Shown piece after piece: positions 1 through 6,153 of a stretch of DNA of 6,153 nt; within the stretch, counting starts at the first letter, position 1, and each line of letters starts with the position of its first letter. This stretch comes from Eubacterium sp. (lineage in GTDB: Bacteria > Bacillota > Clostridia > Lachnospirales > Lachnospiraceae), in assembly GCA_017445525.1 (NCBI GenBank), contig JAFSTZ010000324.1, positions 1 through 6,153 of the forward strand. The letters run 5' to 3'. Both the position numbers and the translations under genes were made by a program. The notes beneath the pieces were generated by a model. That model worked only from the letters and a program-made list of their open reading frames with translations. It was not told where the DNA came from and ran no database searches.

Positions 1-66
1 CACTCTCCAAAGCTTCTCAAGATACTTCCAATTGTCTGCCTTAAATGACAGCAGCACTACTTCTCT
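1..66 (-). other. Start of the second TagF-like domain (copy B2), cut by window edge
   Basis: The last 22 visible residues, REVVLLSFKADNWKYLEKLW plus two, match the opening strand and W-anchored helix of the GT-like domains in copies A (VVFLSHRANDW) and B1 (VVFITYMARYW). This shows that B2 also carries, or once carried, a C-terminal GT-like half. Its catalytic region is outside the window. Confidence 0.6.
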
Positions 67-3000
67 GATTTTGGTGAGTCCCCTATCCAGGCATACAGAA
101 ATATCCGACTCAAATCTCTCAAACACATTTATCAAAGCATCAGCATCCATATCTTCCAATACATCCCCGCTTTGATCCTCATCTTCACCCGATAGCTTCA
201 GATATACTTTTGAGATGTCTTCACAGTACTTCTCAAGATGTCTTATGATCTTTGATGCATCTTCGTCGACGATGTTCTCCTCGATCAGCTCACCCATCTG
301 TATCGCCAGCTCCTGACATTGTGACAGAACATCCAATACTTCTTCGCCCGGAGAACTCCCATCTATCACGCCGATGATATACTGATGCGCCTCATGAAGT
401 ATATCTAGAGATGACTTTAACTCAACATCTATCTCTCTGCCCGGGACCGTCTCAGACATCACTCTCATGATTTCATCTATCCCGGGATCAAAACCTGAAA
501 AACTGATCCCAAACTCCTCACTTACTCTTTCATCGAGTCTCCCGTAAAACGGATACCCATGTCCGCCAAAAACAACCATAGGCGTCATGTAATCGCCGAA
601 ATATCTCCTGAGTATCCCGTCGTATCCGATAGGAACCTTCACCGTTCCTCTCTCAAACGGCATATCGATAAAGTCAGCATACAGTCTTTCCGGGATCACC
701 CTGTTATGGTTCACCCGATAGTACGGTATTATCGCCACATCTGAGTTTGAGTTTTCAACTTGATCGCCATCAACTCTCTCCAGATACGCCTCTTCCTGCT
801 CCATTATCCACATCCACAGCGGTATATCAGAGTCCTTTGGATACCTCTGATCTGTTATCTCGTAAAGCTTTTCAAGTTTTTCGATAAATATCCCCTCATC
901 TATGCCGGACTTATCAGGATCTGTTTCCGGAGTCGAAAGTCTCTTCATCCCCGGAGAATCTATACCATACAGAACCTTTGCTGCACTCTTCATCAGAACA
1001 AAAAACTCTACAGTCTCCTCATATTTGCGTCTTTGCTCTCCCATCTCGGGCAGCCTGTCAAGAAGAAATATATCTATAGCCGATGAATACGGAAAACCAA
1101 AATGATCATTCCATTTATCAGGATGAAGCACTGTCTTTTCATCATCCCACCACGAGCGAACCATATTGTCATCGCCCGTAGTCATATAATCCCTTATGTC
1201 ACAGATCTCCCTCAGCTTCTCATATCCTGTCCTTATCATCTCAGTATCTATATCATCATCCCAGGGTATGAATCCTCCGTGCCTCACCGCCCCAAGGAGT
1301 GTCCCCCATACCACAGATGCCGTCACCCCTACGGATTCACACTTCCTCTGAAGCTCCTGATAATTCTTCATATGAACGGCAAACGCTTTTTTCATCATCC
1401 CAGGTATAAAGAATCCATCCCTTACTTCCCAGAGAAAATACTCAGAAGCTTCATCTGTTTTACTGTCTGATCTCATATCATCCCAGATCATCCTTCCTAT
1501 GGGCTCTGCCGTCTTCACAGGTTCATACCTGATCACCTCTCTGATAAACTCACCCAGACTCCACTGGTTTTTCATGTCACCTTCATCAGCTACTATTATA
1601 TCCTCAGTCCATTTATTATCACTCTCATTGAGATTATCTGACGCTGTCACATCCGGATTCTCAAGAAGGACCGGCTTCCCAAGGATACGGCAATCATTCA
1701 TGAGAATACAGCCATCTCCATAGATTCCATCACTTAAACCTGCAAGCCCTTCATAACTTCCTTCAACTATCCTACCGATCCCGGAAGTAACAAACAACTC
1801 CTTTAGTTCACTATACCCTTCCCATATCTCCGGCTTGTTCTCCTTCAGTATCCGCTCAGCGTATGGATCCTCATACCAGATTACATTTATTTCAGATGAA
1901 TACTTTTTATAAATATCCAGGCATTCCCTCGATTTATCTATAGCTTTCTGTACATGCTCATAAAACATGCTTCCTGTTGGTGTATACAGTATATTTTTCT
2001 TGTCTGAACAATCATCCGGACGCACCTGTCCACGATCTGACATGCCACCATGATCGTCTACCTCCACAAGCAGACTCCACTCATCCTCGGGAGAACCCAG
2101 AGCAACCACCTTATCCTCCGAACAAGATCCGCATATATCAGCTATCTTGTCATCATATACAGCTTTGATTGATGCAGATTGAACATAAATCCTGTCAGCC
2201 AGTATCACTCCCGGCGTGTCAATATATGTCCCCAGAGTGTATCTCAGCTGCCTGTCATTCTCATGAACCTCTCTTGTTTTATACGGAGGGATCAGAACCA
2301 GGCTTTCCGTCATGCCATACAGATTTGAAGCATAAAAATACGGATGGACAGTGATAGCCTCTCCGTACTCATCATAAGGATTCTGCATTACGATGATATC
2401 CGGATGCAGAGACTCCAGATCATACCTGTCATATGGAGTCAGTTCCACCCCATCAGGATAACCCTCCTCTATGATCATGCTCTCCTTATCAACCGTTTTA
2501 TCAAACCTTTTATAGTAGTACGGTGCAGCGATAACAAGGGTTTCCCACTCATCATCCCCTGAAGCAGCCTCCCATACAGTATGCATGCTGCCCCAGTATC
2601 TCGCCATATATGTGATAAAAACGACGATCCTTTTCTCACTACCATCCGTGACAAAGGATCTCTTTCTTTTTGATCTTACACTTTTTTCCCACTCTGCATC
2701 ATATCTAAACCGTGTTAATTCAAAGCCGCTTACTCTCCTTGCATCCTCATTCATCCTCTCGTAAAACGGATATCCGTGTATACCAAAATCGAGCACCGGA
2801 CGCATATAATTCCCGAAATACCTTCTGAGTATCCCGTCATATCCGACAGGCACGGTGACAGTGCTGTGTTCATACGGCAGCTCGATATAATCGGCATAAA
2901 GTTCTTTGGGGATAACCCTACCGGGATTGTTCCAATAAAACGAAAGAAGCCCCAAATCATCACAATTATCTTCATTGTAAGTCAGACAAAACTCATCCAT

Positions 3001-3639
3001 TGCTTTCAGTATCTTGATAAACAACGGCTTATCTTTTATGGAATTAAGCTTAAATCCCAGCTTATCCTCAAGCTTTGATAACTCCTTTTTAAATGCCGGA
3101 TCCATCCTCGCTCTATCATTGTTTTTTGCTGTTTCCTTAGCTGCTCCCGCTCTCTCAAGAATCTCTCTGTATCTTCTGTTCTCTGAAAATCTCAGTGGTA
3201 TATAGTCAAGTATAAATATATCCAGGATACTGGCAAAAGGAAACCCGTAATTCTCTGCCCACCGTTCAAACGGGATTATCAACGACTTTGATGACATCCA
3301 TCGCCTTACCAGGTTTTCCGTTTCCTCTGTCATATAGTCATTTATCCAGTACTCTCCCGGGAGCTTACCTTCTGAGGCTGATTTTTCTATCATTTCATAC
3401 TCGTTTCGCTTCATCTCCAGGTCTATATCATCATCCCATGGGATATATCCGCCGTTTCTGACTGCTCCCAAAAGAGTACCCCATATCGCAGAGCAGTGTA
3501 CTCCTTTTTCAGCACATATCTCTGCAAGCACACCATATGAAGCAAGCTGCTCACTCCACGCCCTCTTCATCATGCCCGGAACAAAAAAGCCATCCCTGAC
3601 CTCATCTAAAAAGTATTCCTGATCAAGTGTTCCCTTCAT
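1..3639 (-). CDS. Double LicD / TagF-like fusion protein, copies B1 and B2 (3' end outside window)
   Basis: The frame starts at ATG 3639-3637 and has no stop to the left edge, giving 1213 visible residues. Order: LicD domain 9-300 (EVRDGFFVPGMMKRAW, GTLLGAVRNGGYIPWDDDID at 54-73, FASILDIFILDYIP, VPVGYDGILRR at 263-273); a short basic linker with RSKRKR at 322-327; a GT-B-like domain 336-713 (HPDIIVMQNPYDEY, VHPYFYASN, GDG at 641-643, GKPV at 654-657); a 20-residue junction 714-733; a second LicD domain 734-1040 (GTLLGAVRHGGFIPWDDDID at 779-798, VPIGYDGILRRYFGDYM from 1002); a helical linker about 1055-1190; and the opening strand of a second GT-like domain (VVLLSFKADNW, from 1194). The start is supported by AGAGGTG upstream and by the LicD region beginning at residue 9. 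The full protein would be near 1600 residues if the second GT-like domain is of normal size. Likely role is surface-polymer phospho-modification; the donor and acceptor are unknown. Confidence 0.88.
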   Translation of the reverse strand, partial: MKGTLDQEYFLDEVRDGFFVPGMMKRAWSEQLASYGVLAEICAEKGVHCSAIWGTLLGAVRNGGYIPWDDDIDLEMKRNEYEMIEKSASEGKLPGEYWINDYMTEETENLVRRWMSSKSLIIPFERWAENYGFPFASILDIFILDYIPLRFSENRRYREILERAGAAKETAKNNDRARMDPAFKKELSKLEDKLGFKLNSIKDKPLFIKILKAMDEFCLTYNEDNCDDLGLLSFYWNNPGRVIPKELYADYIELPYEHSTVTVPVGYDGILRRYFGNYMRPVLDFGIHGYPFYERMNEDARRVSGFELTRFRYDAEWEKSVRSKRKRSFVTDGSEKRIVVFITYMARYWGSMHTVWEAASGDDEWETLVIAAPYYYKRFDKTVDKESMIIEEGYPDGVELTPYDRYDLESLHPDIIVMQNPYDEYGEAITVHPYFYASNLYGMTESLVLIPPYKTREVHENDRQLRYTLGTYIDTPGVILADRIYVQSASIKAVYDDKIADICGSCSEDKVVALGSPEDEWSLLVEVDDHGGMSDRGQVRPDDCSDKKNILYTPTGSMFYEHVQKAIDKSRECLDIYKKYSSEINVIWYEDPYAERILKENKPEIWEGYSELKELFVTSGIGRIVEGSYEGLAGLSDGIYGDGCILMNDCRILGKPVLLENPDVTASDNLNESDNKWTEDIIVADEGDMKNQWSLGEFIREVIRYEPVKTAEPIGRMIWDDMRSDSKTDEASEYFLWEVRDGFFIPGMMKKAFAVHMKNYQELQRKCESVGVTASVVWGTLLGAVRHGGFIPWDDDIDTEMIRTGYEKLREICDIRDYMTTGDDNMVRSWWDDEKTVLHPDKWNDHFGFPYSSAIDIFLLDRLPEMGEQRRKYEETVEFFVLMKSAAKVLYGIDSPGMKRLSTPETDPDKSGIDEGIFIEKLEKLYEITDQRYPKDSDIPLWMWIMEQEEAYLERVDGDQVENSNSDVAIIPYYRVNHNRVIPERLYADFIDMPFERGTVKVPIGYDGILRRYFGDYMTPMVVFGGHGYPFYGRLDERVSEEFGISFSGFDPGIDEIMRVMSETVPGREIDVELKSSLDILHEAHQYIIGVIDGSSPGEEVLDVLSQCQELAIQMGELIEENIVDEDASKIIRHLEKYCEDISKVYLKLSGEDEDQSGDVLEDMDADALINVFERFESDISVCLDRGLTKIREVVLLSFKADNWKYLEKLWRV
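72..477 (-). other. Helical linker domain of copy B2 (QCQ/YCE type)
   Basis: Residues about 1055-1190 of the second gene. LDILHEAHQYIIGVI, LSQCQELAIQMGELIEE and LEKYCEDISKVYLKL align with the linker of copy A, including both Cys positions. It ends in an acidic stretch (GEDEDQSGD) and a helix (INVFERFESDI) before the next domain. Copy B1 has no counterpart. Confidence 0.65.
520..1440 (-). other. LicD domain of copy B2
   Basis: Complete second LicD domain, about residues 734-1040 of the second gene. It starts with YFLWEVRDGFFIPGMMKKAF, has VVWGTLLGAVRHGGFIPW followed by DDDIDTEM, the SSAIDIFLLDRLPE block, VIPERLYADFIDMPFE, and VPIGYDGILRRYFGDYM. The acidic motif is intact. It is about 14 residues longer than copy B1 between the IPW and VP blocks (211 against 197), close to copy A (215). 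Confidence 0.87.
610..633 (-). repeat. Module repeat block, copy B2 (matches 2827-2850 and 5468-5491)
   Basis: These 24 bases encode the PIGYDGIL core of the LicD closing block. They match 2827-2850 at 22 of 24 positions and resemble 5468-5491. They are the most conserved DNA in the three-copy repeat; most of the remaining module has diverged strongly at the base level. The repeat reflects old duplication plus selection on the protein, not a mobile or regulatory element. Confidence 0.6.
1441..1500 (-). other. In-frame fusion junction between copies B1 and B2
   Basis: This encodes residues 714-733 (IGRMIWDDMRSDSKTDEASE). IWDDMR corresponds to the IWDSIR that ends copy A, and the next residues (YFLWEVRDGFF) correspond to residues 9-19 at the start of copy B1. 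The old gene end and old gene start are therefore joined by a short polar linker with no stop codon. A GGAAGG at 1492-1497 touches the M717 codon directly and is 15 bases from the M722 codon, so it is badly spaced for an internal start. Confidence 0.75.
1504..2634 (-). other. TagF-like GT-B domain of copy B1
   Basis: Residues 336-712 of the second gene. It has RIVVFITYMARYWGSMHTVW, APYYYKR, HPDIIVMQNPYDEY, VHPYFYASN, ILADRIYVQSASI, ALGSPEDEW, ILYTPTGSM, then VIWYEDPY at 586-593, IYGDGCILMN and GKPVLLENP. It aligns block by block with copy A. The expected RPHP is YEDP and GD-x-SS is GDGCI, so residues usually conserved for donor binding are missing. It directly follows a short basic linker instead of a helical domain. 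Confidence 0.62.
2740..3615 (-). other. LicD domain of copy B1
   Basis: Complete domain, about residues 9-300 of the second gene. It begins with YFLDEVRDGFFVPGMMKRAW, then GTLLGAVRNGGYIPWDDDID, the FASILDIFILDYIP block, IPKELYADYIELPYE, and VPVGYDGILRRYFGNYM. All acidic residues of the WDDDID motif are present. The position usually occupied by DG before GTLL is IW here and VW in copy B2, a variant I recall from relatives of this family, so it is not by itself evidence of inactivity. Confidence 0.87.
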
Positions 3640-3640
3640 C

Positions 3641-6153
3641 CTACAGTTCACCTCTGATACTATCCCAGATATCTTTTCCATTGCCCTCTTCATGCTTTTC
3701 TGTTTCATACTTCAAAGCTTCAGCGATAAAGTTATCAAGGTTCCATTCGCCCTCAACTGCTATCAGTTGATCCCTCGTCCACTCCTTTTTTTCCTGAGTA
3801 GTCTTCATCGGCATAAGCTTTGCAGGAGTTTCCCACAGTACTGGTTTTCCTGCAATCCTGACTGTATTCATAGCCACCGAACCATCTCCGTAATACATGT
3901 CGCACAGATCCGCTGCCCTCTTATAATCCCACGAATCATCATAGATTATTCTATCATCCTTGGACAGCTTCTCACAAAGATTTCTATATGCTACCCATGC
4001 GTCCTTATTATTCTTACGCAGAATGTCTCTGGCATATTTATCTACATGCCACAGTATCACCATCTCATCATCATATACATGCAGACTCTCTATATTCTCG
4101 GCAATCCTCTTTATCTCATCAGATCCATGTTCAAGCAGCATACTGCCGGAAATAAGATATAGCAGGATCTTTTTTCTCTTATTATCCCTGCCGATCACTT
4201 TATCAGCCCAACTGCCCGGAACAGAAACATACGTGTCATACTTGTTCCTGTCTACCCGACCTTCTTTTCTGTCGTAGTATACATCCCTGTCCACATCATA
4301 TATCAGTTTTCTCGATCTTGCCTGCCAGTCATACAACGGTGATCCGGTGCCGTCGATCACGTCGCTTAGATCAGGCATCCCGATCTCGTCTTTTTTGTCA
4401 CCGATCTCTCTTTCAATGAACTCACCTATCAATCCCTCATAAACTTCCTTCATTCCCTCTGACTGAACAACGATCTTATCAGCATATACGATGCCCGGCA
4501 TCTCAAGATAATCCTTTAGCGCTGACTTCATACGTATATTTTCAGCCTCTATCTCCCTGAGTACAAACGGAGGAACAAGAACCATCTTATCAGCAAACCC
4601 TGTTATATTGCTTGCATAATAATACGGATGAAGTGAATATGCATCGCTGAACTCATCGTATGGGCTCTGATAGATCACGACATCAGGATGATTCTGCTCC
4701 ATATCATATCTGTCATATCCGGTTATTTCAACTTCCTCCGGATAGTCTTCAATCTCATATATCATGTTTTCCTTATCTATCGTACCATCGTTATTCTTCA
4801 GATAATACGGAACGACGATAACTGTAACATGCACTCCCGCGTCTTCCATCGCTGCTTCCCACAACGAATGAAGCCCCTTCCAATCATTGGCTCTGTGCGA
4901 TAAAAATACAACCTCTTTCAACTCATCCGACTCATCAAAACAACACTCACCCATCTCACGATCGATCGCCATGAGTCTTTCTACAAAGGTTTTTATCTCG
5001 CCTTTATAACTGCCTGTATCTGTGCCATCATTCTCTTCTTCTGATGTCTCCCCTGTAATCACTCTGTAAATACTGTAAATAATCTCACAATACTCTTCTA
5101 TCAGGGATACAAAGCCTTCAGAATCTCTGATATATGATTCTGCCAGATTGCCCATCTGAACAGCTATATCCTGACACTGTCCCAGAAGTTCCGACAGTTC
5201 GGTTCTATTCTCAGGACTATTGTATACTTCCGATATATATTGATCAGCTTCGTGCAAAAGCGCTTTGCTCTGTTCAATATCAGATAAAATATGTCTGTTT
5301 TTATTCCTGCTTTTCTTTCTTTCCGAATACTCATCCTCATAGATATGATAAGCAAAAAGCTCAACCTGGAAGTTACTGGCCATCTCCTTCTCCATAAACC
5401 TGTAAAACGGATATCCATGTCCGCCGAATATCAATACGGGATACATATAATTTCCCCAAAGCCGGCGCAGTATACCGTCATATCCGATCGGAACCGACAC
5501 AGTACCATCTTCAAAATCCATATCGACGCTATCAGCAAAAAGCTCTTTAGGGAAAATCCTTCCCATATTGTCCAGATAGTATGTCAGCATAGCAACCTCT
5601 GCGCACCTGCCAACCGGATATCTGGAACAATACTCATCCAGAGCTTTCATCATACCAAAGAAAAGAGAGTCCGACTCCCTGTCGATGATACTGTAACCAA
5701 CAAGCTTTTCCACTGCCACGATCTGACGCCAGAAAACACTTTCATCTATACGTTCATTTTGCGGGATATCTTCGTATCTTTCACCTTCTTTTATCCTATT
5801 TCTCTGATTATCTATAGCCCTGGCAAGCTCTTTAATATTGATCAGAATATCGATGATCTGATGATACTCTTCTCTATAAGCTCCCTCTCTTGGTACGTAG
5901 TCAACCAGAAAAATATCGATGATATTTACAAAAGGAAATCCATGATTTGCTTCACACTGCTCAGGACTACGTACACTGTCCTCCGTATCCAGCCACCGTC
6001 TGACCTGGTTCTCATCCCTGTTAACCATATAATCGTTTATATAGTGTTCGCCGGGCAGCTTTCCCTCATCTGCAAGTAGCTTTAGCTTATCATATTCACT
6101 TCTGAGCATCGCCGTATCGACATCATCATCCCAAGGGATGTATCCGCCATGTC
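3641..6153 (-). CDS. LicD / TagF-like GT-B bifunctional protein, copy A (5' end outside window)
   Basis: The frame is open from the right edge to a TAG at 3641-3643, giving 836 visible codons. An ATG at 6109 is not the real start, because the frame continues upstream and encodes the LicD signature HGGYIPWDDDVDTAM. Counting residues from that internal Met: the LicD domain runs to about 245, with GFPFVNIIDIFLVDYVP near 57-73 and VPIGYDGILRRLWGNYM near 206-222. A charged, basic stretch lies near 262-273. A helical linker follows (about 268-395, LHEADQYI, GQCQDIAVQMG, EEYCEII). A GT-B-like domain fills 398-822 (EVVFLSHRANDW, HPDVVIYQSPYDE, YYGDGSVAMN, GKPVLW). LicD proteins transfer phosphocholine or related phospho-groups from CDP-activated donors, and TagF-like domains transfer glycerol phosphate. 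No membrane segment is visible, so a cytoplasmic location is likely. The usual RPHP motif reads WHVDK here. Architecture is fairly sure; substrate is unknown. Confidence 0.88.
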   Translation of the reverse strand, partial: HGGYIPWDDDVDTAMLRSEYDKLKLLADEGKLPGEHYINDYMVNRDENQVRRWLDTEDSVRSPEQCEANHGFPFVNIIDIFLVDYVPREGAYREEYHQIIDILINIKELARAIDNQRNRIKEGERYEDIPQNERIDESVFWRQIVAVEKLVGYSIIDRESDSLFFGMMKALDEYCSRYPVGRCAEVAMLTYYLDNMGRIFPKELFADSVDMDFEDGTVSVPIGYDGILRRLWGNYMYPVLIFGGHGYPFYRFMEKEMASNFQVELFAYHIYEDEYSERKKSRNKNRHILSDIEQSKALLHEADQYISEVYNSPENRTELSELLGQCQDIAVQMGNLAESYIRDSEGFVSLIEEYCEIIYSIYRVITGETSEEENDGTDTGSYKGEIKTFVERLMAIDREMGECCFDESDELKEVVFLSHRANDWKGLHSLWEAAMEDAGVHVTVIVVPYYLKNNDGTIDKENMIYEIEDYPEEVEITGYDRYDMEQNHPDVVIYQSPYDEFSDAYSLHPYYYASNITGFADKMVLVPPFVLREIEAENIRMKSALKDYLEMPGIVYADKIVVQSEGMKEVYEGLIGEFIEREIGDKKDEIGMPDLSDVIDGTGSPLYDWQARSRKLIYDVDRDVYYDRKEGRVDRNKYDTYVSVPGSWADKVIGRDNKRKKILLYLISGSMLLEHGSDEIKRIAENIESLHVYDDEMVILWHVDKYARDILRKNNKDAWVAYRNLCEKLSKDDRIIYDDSWDYKRAADLCDMYYGDGSVAMNTVRIAGKPVLWETPAKLMPMKTTQEKKEWTRDQLIAVEGEWNLDNFIAEALKYETEKHEEGNGKDIWDSIRGEL
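3644..4918 (-). other. TagF-like GT-B domain of copy A
   Basis: It opens with a beta strand and the W-anchored segment EVVFLSHRANDWKGLHSLW, continues with VPYYLKNNDG, HPDVVIYQSPYDEF, LHPYYYASN and VYADKIVVQSEGM, and ends with IYDDSWDY, CDMYYGDGSVAMN and GKPVLWETP. These match, in order, a domain I recall from clostridial proteins annotated as CDP-glycerol glycerophosphotransferase-like. Key positions differ: the usual LLWRPHP is ILWHVDK, and GD-x-SS is GDGSV. About 25 extra residues (near 605-630 counted from the Met at 6109) lie before the KKILLY strand. Confidence 0.65.
3649..3655 (-). promoter_or_regulatory. Ribosome binding site of the double-module gene
   Basis: AGAGGTG lies within the last codons of the upstream gene (its R-G-E codons), about 9-11 bases before the ATG at 3639. 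The upstream stop and downstream start read TAG-G-ATG with one base between, and the downstream gene is in a different frame. This supports the chosen start and suggests that terminating ribosomes re-initiate. A separate promoter between the genes has no room. Confidence 0.7.
4925..5308 (-). other. Helical linker domain of copy A (QCQ/YCE type)
   Basis: About 130 residues with no predicted catalytic motif, rich in Glu, Leu, Ile and Ala in helical spacing. Landmarks are LLHEADQYISEV, LLGQCQDIAVQMG and IEEYCEIIYSIY, then an acidic loop (SEEENDG) and a last helix leading into the GT-like domain. It matches the linker at 72-477 in the second gene at LHEA-x-QYI, QCQ, QMG-x-L, YCE and GE. From memory, similar segments with EEYCE and QCQ occur in long Lachnospiraceae glycan enzymes; I know no assigned function. 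Confidence 0.65.
5372..6153 (-). other. LicD domain of copy A (N-terminus outside window)
   Basis: The visible part opens in the middle of the conserved motif (HGG-YIPWDDDVD-TAM). The acidic DDDVD cluster is the expected metal-binding and catalytic site of this nucleotidyltransferase-fold family. Downstream are the family's IDIF-x-x-D block and the closing VPIGYDGILRR block followed by GNYM. The GTLLGAVRH element and the EVRDGFF entry segment that precede the motif in the other two copies must lie beyond 6153. Confidence 0.85.

Noticed and set aside
559..744. Plus-strand open frame whose translation (EYPVVSDRN) resembles those at 2776-3078 and within 5291-6079, as if it were a conserved small-protein family
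   Set aside because: All three lie opposite the conserved VPIGYDGILRR block of the three LicD copies. Their likeness is a shadow of the repeated real coding sequence.
1102..1470. 122-codon plus-strand open frame rich in Pro, His and Ile
   Set aside because: It is antisense to the IPWDDDID region of copy B2. The composition reflects reverse-complemented Asp, Asn and Met codons, and there is no ribosome binding site of note.
1474..1497. GGAAGG followed by ATG at 1491-1489 and another ATG at 1476-1474, a possible separate start for copy B2
   Set aside because: The purine run touches the first ATG and is 15 bases from the second, both poor spacings. IWDD matches the end of a GT-like domain, and no stop precedes it. 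A minor internal start cannot be excluded.
3435..3444. Perfect palindrome TCCCATGGGA
   Set aside because: It falls on the P-W-D codons of the LicD motif, and the other two copies do not keep it as a palindrome. It is a chance result of coding sequence.
5291..6079. 262-codon open frame on the plus strand
   Set aside because: It lies wholly opposite the LicD-coding part of copy A, which carries recognisable conserved motifs. The plus-strand translation shows no family likeness, and the frame is explained by the codon use of the minus-strand gene.
6107..6109. ATG at 6109 as the start of copy A
   Set aside because: The frame stays open upstream and encodes the conserved IPWDDDVD motif immediately before it, so the real start lies beyond the right edge.

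Overview
The window is solid coding sequence on the minus strand. It holds two very large genes, both cut by the window edges, separated by a single base. Reading on the minus strand, the first gene runs from beyond the right edge to a TAG at 3641-3643. The second starts with an ATG at 3639-3637 and stays open, with no stop in 1213 codons, to the left edge. There is no intergenic stretch, RNA gene, mobile element or CRISPR array. I read the second gene codon by codon across its whole length to confirm that its frame is open.

Both genes are built from the same two-part module. The N-terminal part is a LicD-type nucleotidyltransferase-fold domain (IPWDDDID acidic motif, later IDIF and VPIGYDGILRR blocks), the fold of phosphocholine transferases and of fukutin-type phospho-sugar transferases. 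The C-terminal part resembles a GT-B, TagF/CDP-glycerol glycerophosphotransferase-like domain found in long Lachnospiraceae proteins. A helical linker with conserved QCQ and YCE motifs usually lies between them. The window shows three module copies. Copy A is the first gene (LicD, helical linker, GT-like). Copies B1 and B2 lie in one uninterrupted reading frame in the second gene (LicD, GT-like with no helical linker, then LicD, helical linker, start of a second GT-like domain). The second gene is therefore a fused double module of at least 1213 residues, probably near 1600 when complete.

The two reading frames meet as TAG-G-ATG, with a Shine-Dalgarno-like AGAGGTG inside the last codons of the first gene, so they are almost certainly co-transcribed and probably translationally coupled. 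The corresponding B1/B2 junction has no stop and runs on in frame, so the same kind of boundary appears once as a gene boundary and once as a domain fusion.

The likely organism is a Firmicute of the Lachnospiraceae type (Butyrivibrio, Roseburia and relatives), judged from the domain architecture, the moderate GC content and the use of AGA/AGG and ATA codons. This is a guess at family level only. The products lack signal peptides or membrane segments in the visible parts and are probably cytoplasmic enzymes that add phospho-substituents to, or build, a cell-surface polymer. The substrate cannot be read from the sequence. In both complete GT-like domains the position of the expected RPHP motif has changed, so activity of that half should not be assumed.
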